Below, one piece after another: positions 33,583-46,625 of a DNA stretch of 64,000 nt (the stretch's first letter is position 1; each line of letters opens with the position of its first letter). The stretch is taken from NCBI GenBank assembly GCA_034509755.1, contig CM067541.1, forward strand, positions 7,304,001 to 7,368,000, read 5' to 3'. A model generated the notes under the pieces. The model made no database searches. It was not told where the DNA came from and saw nothing but the letters and a program-made list of their open reading frames with translations. Both the position numbers and the translations under genes were made by a program. The DNA comes from Anisodus tanguticus. Lineage: Eukaryota > Streptophyta > Magnoliopsida > Solanales > Solanaceae.

Positions 33583-36500
33583 TCATGTGGGCCTGTCCGT
33601 CACGAACAGTGGACTGGGGCGAGGCCAAGAGAAGGAGGCAGTGTGCTCCTTAATTCGGACTGGCCCCGTCCCATTTCGTTGTTGGGCCGTCATAATTGGT
33701 GGTGTATTTTGGGTTGGTCCATTATGAGTTTGGGTATTGAGATGGTGATTTAAGATTGGATGTATTCCGTCGTCCAAAAATTCGTATGAAAGTGGGGATG
33801 CCATGTGAGATTTAGCAAACGGGAATGTGGACTCATCGAAAACAACGTGACGAGAGATGATAATTTTTTCATTAGTCATATCATAACACTTATATCCCCT
33901 ATGATTTTGTGGGTATCCCAAAAAGATACAAGGAGTAGAACGAGCTTGAAGTTTGTTAATAGTTATTGAAGAAAACAAGGATAACACAAACACCCAAAAA
34001 TCCTCAAATGTGTATAAGAAGGAAGACGATGGTACAACATTTGTGCGGGTCATATGTTTGAGAGTGGCTTGCTAGGAAGAATGTTTAAATGATATGTGGC
34101 CATTTGAAGTGCATGATGCCAAAAAATCGGTGGTGTGGACGAATGCACAAGAAGTGTGCGGATTAAATTGTTGATTGTTCGAATCTTTCTTTTGGTTTTC
34201 CCATTTTGGGAAAAAGTATGTGGACACGAAAGACGCAATAACATTCCATTTTGGTGACAAAATTCTCTAAATTGAGTATTTATAAATTCCATCCCATTGT
34301 CACATTGAAAACATTTAATGAATTTCTCAAATTGGATTTTGATAGAGACACTAAATTCTTTTAAAATGGGAAAGACCTGTGGTTTCTGCCCTAAGGGAAA
34401 TGTCCATAGAAAATTCGAATAATCATCCAAAATAAGCATATAATATTTATGACCTGCTGAACTTAAAATCGGTGATGTCCACAAATCACAATGTATAAGA
34501 TCAAATGACATAAGTGTATTTGAAGTAGTTAATGAAAAAGGAAGTTTAACATGCTTCCCAAACACACAAGTCTGGCAAACAGAAGAGTCCATATGTTTGT
34601 TACAATCAATAAAATTATTATTTCTAAGAACCTTGAACACCGGTGCTCTCGGGTGTCCAAACAGGTTATGCCATAAAATAAGGAAATAGTTGCAAAGGTT
34701 GATGGACTGGTGACTTGGTTGTTGGTAGTGGTAGTGATAGGATACAAGTCCCCAGTGCTATTACATCTCATTAGTGGCATCTCCGTCTCAAAATCATTCA
34801 CAGAAAATCCAAACGGATCAAATTTAACAGAAACATTGTTGTCAATAGTAAAACAACGTACATGTACCAAGTTTTTAATCAGTTTGGGTGCATGTAAGAT
34901 GTTTTTCAAATGTAAAGGTGGGTAAGGGCGGGAAGATTTAATTAGCCAATACCACGAATTAGATTTTCCAGCTCCCGTCAATAATAATATTTTTATTACT
35001 GCTCATATTAAAATAAAACGAGAGATTACCTTGAGATGCCATCATGTGCGATGTTGCCCCAGTGTCCATGTACCACGAATCGTCGGGAACACTTAGATTC
35101 ATGTTATTCATGGCCTGTTCAATATCTATGGGAGCATAACATGCAAAAGATGGTCCATGGGCTGTAAAAGTTTGTTGCGGACGAAAACCGAGAACCCCGG
35201 ACTGTCTAGAGGCAGGAGGAGGTCCGGCCCACGAGCTGTGGGATACAGGGTGGGGCAGCCCACAATTGTGGCTGCCAAGCCCACGGTGGGTATTGTTCCC
35301 ACTGCCAAGCCCACGGTGGGTACTGTCCCCACTGCTCGCCAGCCGACAGGTTGGGCTGCTGCTATTTACACCCAATTTTGTCCCCTCTTTTCCGATTATT
35401 TATTTGCGATTTTAAATATTTTGACACCTCAAAACAAATATATATATATATATTTAATATCATCGTCTATTCTCAATATCATTATTTATTATCATTATCA
35501 TTATTATTCGTATTTTTTTACTATCATTTGCCTTTTAATATCATAACCATAGTTTTACCCTAATATTCTATGTTATTTTATTTTCGCAAAACATCATCGC
35601 ATTTTTATTTTTAGCAATATACATTTTGCAAATATTATGTTTTATTTATTATCACATTGTTATTTTGTTTAAATAATTTACATTTCTTCAAAGCATTTTT
35701 TTAAATAATAAACCCCTTTTATATTTTAACCCACAACCCATTTTTTTTCCTCACCCAAAATATTCTACCAACCCAAAAACTAGCCCAACCACCCCACAAA
35801 AGGCAGCCCAAATCGTCTGAAAACTCGGCCCAAACCCCATTTTCGCCCAACACTCATTTATCCCCATAAAACCAAGCAAACCCTAAACACTTTTCTTTTA
35901 CCCTAAACCTAATCCAAAAAATCCACTGACATCACCACACCTTTCGCCTGACACCACCACACCTCTCCCAGTCACTTCACCCATACCCTATCCTCCAAAT
36001 CTCGCGACTTGCACCCCTAAAATCCGCTTCTAAAATCGTCACTTTGCCCCTTTAATTTGAAATTCAAACTCGAATTGAAAGGGGGGGGGGGGGTAGGGGA
36101 TGAACGATTTTTGGAGGAAACCCATCTATAAATACTTATTTGTTCTTCATTTCAAAGAGGTCCGAGGTTGGGGGTCTGGTCGGAGGTCCGAAAAAGGAGT
36201 TCGAGCCGGGTCTGAGGTCCGAAAAAGGGGTCCAAGTCCAAGAAAAGAAATATGTCGAAAATCAAAAAAGAAAATGGTTTGATTGCTCCTAATTTTTGCT
36301 TAGAAAATACTTCTCTTTGTTTCATAATTTTTAATTCGAAAATCTCCTTTGAATACTAGTTTCAATCCTAAAAAAAAAATTCCCTTTTTGTTCTTCACGT
36401 TTCCGGGTCGGGCCAGAATCCGGGTCCAAATCATAAAATCAGAATTCCAAAATCAGAAAAAATCGAATTCCAAAATCGCAAAAATCAAAATTCCAAAATA

Positions 36501-39500
36501 ACTTCTCCGAGCGGATTCGACGATTCAAAACGACACATCGGTTCGCTGCCCGGAGAAGGTCAATAAACTCACTTTCTTTCTAATATTTTGCTATTTCATT
36601 CATATTATGTGTTATGTATGTTGATTATGTGTTTTGTTAAATATATTTAGTCTAATTTAGTTGTTTAAGTCTGTTAGTTTAGATTAAAGCATGTTAGTTA
36701 TAGCTTATTATAGTATGTTTGTTGTTGATTCATTTCTCAAAAGGTAAACATGTTTAGTATGTATTAATGACTACTTTAGAGCATTTAATTAGCTATCAAA
36801 TTTGATTAAGGGACTGCTGGTTCTATTTTGTTATCTATTGAGCATGTGTTAGTTTGTTGTTTGAACCTATTTCAGAGTAGTCATTAACAATGTTATTAGA
36901 TTATGACTGTGTGAATTTGTGTAGTTAGATATCAAGTATGTATTGGTTAGGTCAATGTTGGTTTGATCCTGTTAGACCAATATTTATCATATGTTGAAAA
37001 AGATATGTGTTTCCTGTGTTTATTTATACCATATATTAGTAAGATTGAATAATCAAGACATTGTTAGCATTCATTATTGTTGTTGAGCCTATCAAGTCAA
37101 TATGCAACATGTTTTAGGTAAATAAATGATGTATTGTGTGCTTGTGTTTATTACTTTGGTCATTTGTATATGAGTATGTTGTCTATGGTTTGGTCTTTAA
37201 CATGTTTTGAGTTTATTTGAGGGATAACACATCTTTAGCTTCTTTATGAACTAAATACATGCTGGTTAACCTAGTTGTACGTCTAGATGATTAACAAGTA
37301 GCATGGGGAATGTTTAGCTCTGAATCTTTGCTGATATACATATGAAACCTGCTTCTCTTGAGTTTAGGTTAGTCAATAGGAAAGTTTTGTGTAAGTCTAG
37401 GAGTTTTTATTCATTGTTTGTTTGGTTACATGCAAAAAACGTGAGATCTGCCCATCTAAATTGAGCATTTTTATTTGGTTCAAAGCTACAGTTGTCACTA
37501 TCTTTTATGTATGTTGCTTGACTTGTGTTGTGTTGTGTTGTGTAAGCCATGTGATCATGTTATACCATAACTCTTGGGATATTACTATGTCCAGTAGATA
37601 GTATGAATTGTATTCTGTGTGTATTTTGTGCCATCTAGACCCAAATATGCAAGTCTTTCCTTTTCCTTGTTCTCTTTCGCTTTCTTATTATCTATGTCGT
37701 GTATCAAACCTGAGGCCCAATAATATATTATCTTTCATGAATTATTTATTTACATTTTTATGTATATATTTTCATATTTTGTCTACTAATCCTTTTCTTT
37801 TCTTTCGTTTACATGAAATGTACCGGAGCAACGAAGAGTCTCGTTATGAGACTCATCATGACTATTGTCAAACGAAGACACGCATCCACATTCATTGCAC
37901 TCCTGCCTCGGGATTTCCAAACAAATAGGGCGGGATGACATCGTCATCTGCCCTAGTTGCTGCTTTTAATTCCTTATTCCCGTCCTTTTTATTTTTTGTT
38001 GTTGTAATTTAATTACTCAACTTCGTGCGATCATGGGGATACTTAGAATAATTAGGCCTTGAATGGATAAATTAATAGGGTAGTTTAAAATTGGAAATCA
38101 ACCGCTAGTTCATTTATTTTAGGCTCGTCATGCATGTTTAAAACTTTCAAAACAATTGGCCATCCTTTATTCGCATTATTAGTCATACAAATAAGGTTTT
38201 GTTTTTTCATCTGATTTGCGATTTAAAATGACTTCCATATAAATCATTTCTTTGCATTATAAACAATATGCTTTTCTCCTTACTATCAATTATCAAGAAT
38301 AGGTATTTTATGGACAATGCCATACAAATGCATGCTTTTATCCAAAAAAAATCAACTTTACATATATTTTATAAATAATGCCATGCATATTTTTTTTTGG
38401 ATTTTATGCCGGAAATTTATGTCTTCGAACCGCAATCATCTTTGCCAGACTCCTCAAAAGAATATAAGTGGTAAAAATCTTTACGTTGTCAAAATGCATC
38501 CTTTTAATTAACCTTATACTTTTAAACATGCATTTTCCTTAGCATAATAATAACCTAAGTTTGACCGGATAACCGTAGTTAGCAGATCTTAAAGGATGTC
38601 TAACCCCTTTCCTTTAGGATAATAAATAACCCTTACCCAGAATCTCATAGATTAGCAGACCATTAACCGGAGTTCATTTTGAAGCATTTATGTTAACATT
38701 TAGGTGCTCTAATTCACCGTAGAATAATTAGGTGGCGACTCCTTAAGCTTTGATTAATTTAGGAATCACCTATACGTCACAACCATGTTAGATCCTTCTT
38801 CTCTGCGGCGCGGGGGGGGGGGGGGGTTAAAAACGGGTGCGACAGTTGCCAGTGGGATTTGTTTTGACCCTGCTGGTCACGGTTGTTGCCGCCGCCGCCG
38901 GCCTGCCCTCCTCCCCGACCCTGCCCCTTTCCACAATTATTTTTCCCTTTGTTATTGTTACGATTTTGACCCATTATTTAGTTGGTTTGATCCATTACCG
39001 GAACCAGAATTTTGAGTGCCAAAATCATCATTATACGGGTTGGAAGAAATAAGAGTGGTGCCGGCAGTCGTTGTCGCCCCCGTCACCTGTTTTTGCTTTC
39101 GAGTTTCTTCCAAAGTCAATCTCGATCGAGCCTCATAAAATGGTGGTAAGAGATTGCTTTGTTGAATGAACGTAGGAACACCATCAAATTGGTCATTCAA
39201 TCCCGCAATCAATTGGAGAACCAACATTTGATTTGTGACCGGCGCACCAACATTTGAAAGTTGATCGGCAAGCATTTTCAATTCTTGGCAATATGCGGAA
39301 AAATTTGAAAATCATCCAATTTTATATTGGTAAATTGGTTTTCAAGATATACTGCCCGATAAATTTTATTATCTTGAAAAATATTTTGTAGACGTTCCCA
39401 AGCTTGTTGAGCCGTAGAGTCCGGTTTTAAAATGGTGTGCAAAAGGTCATTGGAGATTGTGTCGTAAATCCATTGAATGACTATAGCATCTAAACGAGAC

Positions 39501-39702
39501 CATAAATTCGAGTCAACAACTGTGGTCTCCGACGAAGACTTAGGAGGAATAATATGATCTATGACCTCGTATGCTCGGCAATGGATTTAAACAACTCCGC
39601 CCAAGAAGAGTATTGTCCTTTTTCCATCTCAAGTGTAATAGGAATAAAGTTCTTGACGTTGTTTAAGGCAAGAGCATAATGGAATATTCGTTTGTCGGTC
39701 AT
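33583..39702 (-). pseudogene. gag-pol of E4, truncated and interrupted
   Basis: Gag starts at 39702 (MTDKRIFHYALALNNV) and runs with frameshifts through LADQLSNVGAPVTNQMLVLQ to the Gly-rich tail at about 38850. After the solo LTR it resumes at about 35355 with a Pro/Trp-rich tail, the protease (YMDTGATSHM, about 35070), GAG-pre-integrase and an HHCC segment (CQTCVFGKH, about 34575). The integrase core (FDLIHCDLW, LILDDYSNFLW) and C-terminus (ARSTPCIFLGYP, about 33935) follow. It stops in the integrase-RT linker. No RT remains. Confidence 0.9.
35360..38844 (+). repeat. long solo LTR inside E4 gag (gypsy-like)
   Basis: Starts TGCTATTTACACCC and ends AAACGGGTGCGACA, with imperfect 5-bp duplications GCTGC (35355-35359) and GTTGC (38845-38849). 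The gag reading frame of E4 resumes across the two borders. No coding sequence and only one LTR are present. The length (3485 bp), the GGTGGCGACTCC motif near the end and long G-runs suggest a Tat/Ogre-type gypsy LTR; the family is inferred. Confidence 0.72.
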
Positions 39703-40017
39703 TATTGCCCAAGAAAATAGAAAGAAAGTAAGAAAAGTAGGATTTTGGAAGATGAACACCCCTAGGGTTTCGTCTAGATGGTGTCAGAATGGTAGAACCC
39801 TAATTAGGGTTTCGGTTTGAAGGGAAAATCGAGAAGGAGAGTAGGAGAAAAGAGGGGCAACTAGGGTTAGGGTTTAAGAAACCCTAATTAGGTTTTAGAA
39901 AGAGGGAGGGGCGTCAGTTAGGTTTAGGTTTTTTTTTTTTTAAAAAAAACTTTATTTGGTTTTAGAGAGGGGAGGAGGCTGAAATAGGGTAGGGCAAAAC
40001 TTGAGAGTTATTTTGTG

Positions 40018-40030
40018 GCTCTTGATACCA
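40018..40030 (-). other. primer-binding site of E4
   Basis: TGGTATCAAGAGC on the minus strand directly after the right-hand (true 5') LTR. It proves the orientation of that LTR. Confidence 0.85.
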
Positions 40031-40259
40031 TGAAGGAAATTAATCCCATAATTTATTTCATTCCCAAGATTACAATTTATATACAAGTGTATAAGATCAT
40101 TCTATGGCTAATATTAAGGGAGACTTATCTAATCATATCCTAATTATATGATAATAAATCATATCCTAATCATCCTAATTATATGATAATAAATACAATT
40201 ACATTGGTGATTTGATATTATTGAGATAATTATGGATTGGATTCATAATTATCTTCACA
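40031..40259 (-). repeat. 5' LTR of E4
   Basis: 229 bp, on the minus strand TGTGAAGATAATTATG...TTTCCTTCA, next to the primer site. Confidence 0.88.
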
Positions 40260-41341
40260 CTTCAACCAACCGAAATTAATGAACTTTAGAATCTTGATGG
40301 TTCCAATTAATCACGAGACTTTATCTGTTTAATTAATTTTGAGTTGAATAATGCGCCGGAAAAGCAACAGTGCAGACAGTAGTAGTAGACTTTAGAACAA
40401 ATGATAATTTTCCAAGATAGTAATAAAAGCAACTTTAATCAAGAACAAATGAGAAAGAGAAATACTAATGTCATTAATCACGATTAGTAAAGTACACATA
40501 CATACATGATACCCTAAACTTCCACAATCTCATCAAAGATCTTAGAAAATGTTTTTTTTCCTTCTTCCCGTGTGATTCAATGTGCCTTGCAATTGAATAG
40601 CATTATGAAAGCCTATATTATAAGAATTTAAGTTATATATTTTGATTACATAAAGTTTTTTATATCATTAGTTTAATTTAATCCGCTATAGCAGATTATT
40701 ATTCTATATTAAAATAACCATATCAACCTTGAGATAAAAAAAGTTTCTAGTATTATAAATCAATTTTACCGGATGAAGTAAAAAATCTAAGCACAATTAC
40801 AAGTACAGAAACTGAAGTGTTAAAAATAGCAGATCATTCCCAAAGTCAAACCAAAAAATAGAAAAACTGACAATGTTATTTATAGGTGGTCGTAAAATTT
40901 TCCATGCTAAAAATAGTTGTGGGCATAAATAAATACTGTAAAAGAGGTAACAACATTAATGAATCCGTAATTGCTAGGTTTTTGAAGAAGCCCTAAGAAT
41001 AGACATCACAAGATATCTGACTGCAATTCGGACAAGGCCAGGCGCAATTTTTTTGGGATTTTCATATGTTTTTTAATTATTTGGTTCCAAAATATGGCCC
41101 CGACTAATTTCGATTTGCGTCGTATATAAAAACCCTACCGTGAGAATTTTTAGCATTCTGTATCAAATGAGATTTCATTCTCACGTCTCAAACTTGAGAC
41201 CTTCAGAATAAGGCGCTATCGAATATGGATTCGGCAAAAGTCAATAGCTTTGACCCTTATCTTGTATGTATATTAAAACATATTCACTAAATATCTATAA
41301 AGTTAAATTCATAACCCAATTACTAATAGTTGAGGTCGAAG

Positions 41342-41470
41342 CACTACAATAAAATATAGAATTGACAACAAAACTTTAGCAACAATATATTTATTGTTGC
41401 TAAAAAACGTAAATAACAACAAATTAATTTGTTGTTGTTGCGAAAAATACTTTTGACAACAACATCCAAC
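41342..41470 (+). mobile_element. CACTA-like transposon end
   Basis: Begins CACTACAATAAAATATAG and then repeats GACAACAA/TTGTTGTTG subterminal motifs in both orientations, as CACTA ends do. The opposite end was not found, so this may be an isolated or eroded terminus. Confidence 0.4.
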
Positions 41471-42923
41471 ATATGACAACAAAAAATGTTGTTGGCAAAT
41501 GCCTTTCTTGGATCCGCCTCTGAAGACCTCGGGGTCAAGGGCTGAGGAAACTCTACTATTGTTGTGGTTTTCTTGTTGAATTGCTGGGAATCACCCCTCT
41601 AAACATGGACACTGCACCATTCAAAGCAAGAACAGAAAAATGGAATAAGACAACCCCCTCCCCTCCCCTCCCAAAACCCCCAAGCCCTAAAAGGGTGAGA
41701 GGAAAGTAATTGACATGAATATATGCAGAATATTTAGAGAACTGATAATTGCTATTAGAGCATATAGGAAAATCCATGAGCAGACAAATATGTATATAAA
41801 AGAGCAATTCGATACACAAATAGTCTGCATTTATGAATGGTCTGAGAAAGCCTACCCTAAAGCAATATCAATCATTGATTCCACAACTCGAACTTAGACT
41901 TATAGGTAGGGGCGGAGCAACAATCGTGGCTATGAATCCCTTCAGACAAATATACATGCATAAAAGACAAAAAGAAAAGAACTTTGTAACACCTAAGTTC
42001 TAGAGAGGAGAGAGAAGTAGGTGACAGAGAGGGTGAACACACATAGCAAGAAATTACTATACACATATCATGTAAGAAATTAAACACCATGTGTGCTCAC
42101 TCTCTTCTGTCACCTCACTTAAATACCCCTTTTATTTGAATCTTCAAATTTGCAAGAATGAAGACATATTTAGGAAAATAAGAACCCTAGACTTTAAAGG
42201 GTTTGCTATCTACGGTTCAATGAGAAAGGAACAAAGATTGATTTACATATATGATTTGATTTGTGAGAGGAAATAGTGTGTAGTCTTATGGACTTTATAT
42301 AGCTGATGAGAATAACCAGAAAGTTGAGGAATGGGAACATCACAAACATATACAAATAGATAGGGATTTATGTTATGTTCGCACTAATTCAAAGAGTACA
42401 ACTAAGACTAATTTTATAAATGCAAGAGCATATTCAATCAATAATTTCATTATTGAATACTTCTCGCGATGAATAAGGGACTCGATCAATTGGTGCACAT
42501 GCACAATGATTGGCCTCACTTGATGAGGACCAATAACCTCATTGGGTTATGATTGACACCACTTTTTCGATCCGAGTTACTATTCTGGTCTAGTTAGTTA
42601 AGATGAAATCTTTTTTTTTAACCCTAGTTGATATAGCTCGTACCTGACCTCATGGACAGAGGCCACTATTTCAAATCGTTGATCGACTTATTCTGATATC
42701 AACTTATATAAACTGAACAAGAAAAATCAACCTCAAAAGACTAACTTATTAAGTGAGATAGCACATTCAACTAATTATATGACATGACATTTATATTTCT
42801 TGATAATCTCTTCTTAGAAACAAAAACCCTTTGGCTGACTTTCAAGAGATCTCCATAAATTCAAATTGCTCTTGGCATTTAATGGTTAGTTGTTGTTGTT
42901 ATTGTAGATTATTTTAAATTGTA

Positions 42924-43188
42924 CTCCCTTCATCCTATATTACTTGGCCATATTACTAAAAATATTCTTCTCAAATTACTTGGTCACTTTCTAAAAATAA
43001 GATATAATTAATTAAGTTGTTCCTACTTTGTTCTTAACATTAATTATTTTTTAAAGTAATCAATATTGATTAGAGTGCAATTAATTGAAGAGATATAAAG
43101 ATAATATAATAAAAGTACTTTTATTATTTATAATTTTTTAAAGAACGTGTAAAAGGGAAAATGACAAAATAATATGGGATGGTGGGAG
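42924..43188. mobile_element. Stowaway MITE (265 bp)
   Basis: Inverted ends CTCCCTTCATCCTATATTA and AATATGGGATGGTGGGAG with TA on both sides. Confidence 0.85.
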
Positions 43189-44172
43189 TAAAAAGATGGC
43201 ACGCTTACAAAAACTAAAGTCAAGAGACAAAGGCTAAACGTCAAGTTAGAATTAGTTTATTATATTTTTAATAACCAATAAAAGACGAGCACATCGTTCA
43301 TATACGTGAAGCCACGAGAAAAATTTCCACCGCGCTAAAGCAGCATAAAGTATATATGCTTTATATTGATTAATAATATAACCACAATAATGCAGGGAAA
43401 AAAGGAACCTTTGACAAATCTGAAAAAACGATGTGTCAAATTAATGCGCAGTCTGCGAGAATTTAATTAACGTATTCCCTGGCATTTCTTTTTTAATATA
43501 AATAAAAATAAATTCCATTTTGTGGGGCTTAGATTTGATGCTTAATTAGTGTAAACTAATACTAATAATCAAATGGTAATTATCCTTCGTGATTGTCTTG
43601 ATGAATCATTTGTGTTGCATTCAAAGCCGTCTCAAACATTTTGAGGTCTGTGCGGTAGCACAGCTCTCACGGGCCCAAAGACGCCCCTGATTGCATTTAT
43701 CCCATATCACGTCATATAATACACTTCATCATGTTAATTAATCCAATTTAGTTGAATATTGAAGAATAAGTCATCCACATCAATTGAGGATTCCATCAAC
43801 ATTATGAACTAATTGTAAGTTACTCTACTACTTTTTATATTTGGATAATTCTCACATAAATTCTCTCATCTTTTTGTCCCGGAGGAGCCAATTGACACTC
43901 TTTCACATAAAAATTATAATATTGTATAGATAAGTTGAAAAAGTCTTTATATAAATATATATTGAATTCCTTTGACACGGTATATATATACTTCTTTATC
44001 TCTTAACCTCTACGTGAAAATCCTGCTTTCGATCATGATGAAATCACTATGTTCTGGTTGTAGGATACATCATAAAGGATAGGTTGATTATGTAATTGAG
44101 TGATGAAAAGGAAGCATGTTATTGTTAGGAGGAATGAAGGCCTAATTATGACAACAAGATTAAGCTACAATA

Positions 44173-44412
44173 CTATTTCTCCGTCAATTTTACTTGTCCA
44201 CTATATTAAAAATAGTTGTTCAATTTATTATTGGGTTGACAAGTTCAAGGAAATTTTAGTGGTTGCATAATTTTTAAAGTATGTTTTATTTATTTCAATC
44301 ATTAGGTTACTTAGCAATAATTATGATGATATAGTAAAATTATAATTCTATTTTTTACTCCTTAATAAGTGTGTCAAATCAAAATGTGATAAATAAAAAT
44401 AGACGGAGAGAG
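44173..44412 (+). mobile_element. Stowaway-like MITE (240 bp)
   Basis: Inverted ends CTATTTCTCCGTCAATTTTA and AAAAATAGACGGAGAGAG between TA dinucleotides. Its interior is shared in reverse with the MITE in the NHL intron. Confidence 0.8.
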
Positions 44413-45138
44413 TATATCTTAAAAGTTATTTGCCCTTCAAGCTTAATCCATGCATTTATGATTGCACTAAGGTAGATGCTTCTTACTCCACTAATGACAA
44501 GGGGTAGCTATTATTGAAACCCTAGTTAGGGTAGTAGGAATTTGTTCAACATAAGATTCAGACTCTTCCAACTTTCCAAAAGTAGATGATGATAACATTC
44601 TTATGCAGATCAGGTGGACTCTGAATTTAAATTATCAAGTTCACTTGAATTCATATATTACGATAAAGGTTCTTATGCTTATGTTGGTTTTAGTAGTGGA
44701 GTCAAAAAAATTAATAAGAATTTTTTTAGGAAAAATATTTCTATATTAATTTGTACAATATAGTTTTTTAATGAATAAAAATTCGATTAAATCATCTTTA
44801 ATTCAGTACATGTATGTTGCTCGGCCACTGGTTGGGTACTTGGGTCCATCTTTGTTCAAATTAATTATTAGTTTTGCAACTTCCAATATCCAATTGTCAT
44901 TTTCTAAAGATAGTAAATTTTTTAAGAAATAAAATAAAAGAACGGTCTTAACTTGGGTCATCATTCACCAATCATGATAAGCATCTTGAGGCAACTGTTA
45001 ATCTGTCAATGACGAATGATATGTCAGGTATATGACACTATTGAATCTTTGTTTTCTTAGAACATATCCTCTTTGCATTTGAAATTGGGATGTTAAGAAT
45101 TGAGAGTGGAAAATAAATTGGATTTGACCATTAATTAA

Positions 45139-46075
45139 TGTTAAAATTGTGGGATACAATAATTGCGGGGAATGGAAAGTAAATAAATATTACAATTGCT
45201 AGAAAGAATAAACTAAAGATTACAACGAAGCTGGAAATCAAGAATAAAATAAACTTCTTGTGTGATTTGTTGAGTCGAGTGATGACACTCTGTCTTTAAG
45301 ACAAGATTGTCCTGTATATCTCCTTTTACGTTTTCGGGCAATAGTCTCCCGAGATACAACAATAACTTAACAATTGAGCAAAGAAAACTCAAGTGTTACT
45401 CTTGAAGAACTTTGAGTGTAGTAGACTTGCTAGAGAGGAAGAAGATGAAATTAGAAATTCTGTAAATATTTCTAAGTGTTGAGTAGTGTTCAACAATTGA
45501 GCCAAAGGCCTCAATTTATAGTGTAAGGAGAAGACCCCTCAACTAGCCAACTAATGGTCTTCAATAGCCATGTAATAACACTTAATTGAGGGGTTACATT
45601 CAGCCAAATAATGGCTGAATTCATGTGCCAAGTAATGGAGATTCAATGCTCCAAAACCAGCCCAAATGTCAGAACTTTCCAACTTCCCGTCGCAGCATTC
45701 TGCCTCCGAAGCGCCGCGGCTCCAGTAACGAAGACCCAATTAGCATCGCGGTGCTCCGGCGCCTCGGCTCCGACGGGGCTGCGTCGCGGCCCTTCGCGGA
45801 TCCGCGACGACTTCGACCGTTTCATCTTACACTTCGTAAACTTATTCCTTCGTTTACCAACGTGGAATACTTTGTTATTTGGTCAATAACCGTCCATCAT
45901 TCTATGTCTCAAACGTATTACATACGTACCAATATCTCTTTCACTAATGAAATTTGCGATACTTGGCACTACGTGTGCACGTGTATGGAAACAATATTTC
46001 TGACGTACGGGGCCCCAATTGTTTGAGTCATAAATAATGGGATATACTTAATTCCACATTAGTAAATTTTCAACT
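45139..46075 (-). repeat. 3' LTR of E5
   Basis: About 937 bp. The minus-strand start is (TA)GTTGAAAATTTAC and the end is CAATTTTAACA. A TATAAATT box lies near 45515. A GC-rich block (45700-45830) corresponds in position to the GC-rich block of E2/E3 LTRs. Confidence 0.88.
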
Positions 46076-46086
46076 ATCCCCTATTG
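46076..46086 (-). other. polypurine tract of E5
   Basis: CAATAGGGGAT on the minus strand, directly before the 3' LTR. Confidence 0.7.
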
Positions 46087-46625
46087 AAAGAGATTTTGGC
46101 GCACACGCATAGTGCCTTTCCAGCAATCTTTCAGCGGACCGATGTTGCATCTGGATAGGTAGCTTCCGCTTTGAATATTCCATAGTTGAATACCATCGGA
46201 CTTACTTACTGCACGGTGAACGTGATGTCTTGAACCGTCAGTGTTTAGTGTAATCCAAGTCAACGGTACAAACACAACAACTTCCCTTACTCTATTCTTT
46301 GTAATGTTTTGTCTGTTGTGGCGTGGATACTTCTTGGATTCTTAAGTGCGTTAATTTGAGGCGGCATGTCCTCGCACTTAAATAGGTGGTCTCCTACAAG
46401 GTATCCTGCTATACCCCACTTTACAAGTGTTAGGAACCATTAAAAGTTTCCAAAAAACCTAACCTCAACCGGTGAGAATCATTTAAAGGTTTTGGAAACT
46501 TAACTTTACCCACATTGCAGATAACACTTATAGTCTATCGTGGGAACGACTTTGGATTTGGTGTTTCTTTACAGAAATCACTATCCAAAGTGCTCATGCT
46601 TCCACCGAAGCGCTCAATTGAACCT

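Larger units (their letters stand above)
33283..40259 (-). mobile_element. copia element E4 with LTRs in inverted orientation
   Basis: The coding part and the right LTR with primer site read on the minus strand. The left LTR reads on the plus strand, so both outer ends are the same U3 end (TGTKAAGATAATTATG). The unit is flanked by a perfect 5-bp duplication CTTCA at 33278-33282 and 40260-40264. RT, RNase H, the polypurine tract and a normal 3' LTR are missing. A foreign 3.5 kb solo LTR splits gag. The lineage is Ale/Retrofit-like, as for 1-3335. Confidence 0.85.
40260..45138. other. intergenic region with MITEs, no gene seen
   Basis: Nearly 5 kb of AT-rich DNA. Open frames are short and lack family motifs. 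Two Stowaway MITEs and one CACTA-like end are annotated separately. Confidence 0.55.

Noticed and set aside
41556..41819. 87-residue minus-strand frame
   Set aside because: No motif, AT-rich flanks and no homologue recognised; treated as chance.
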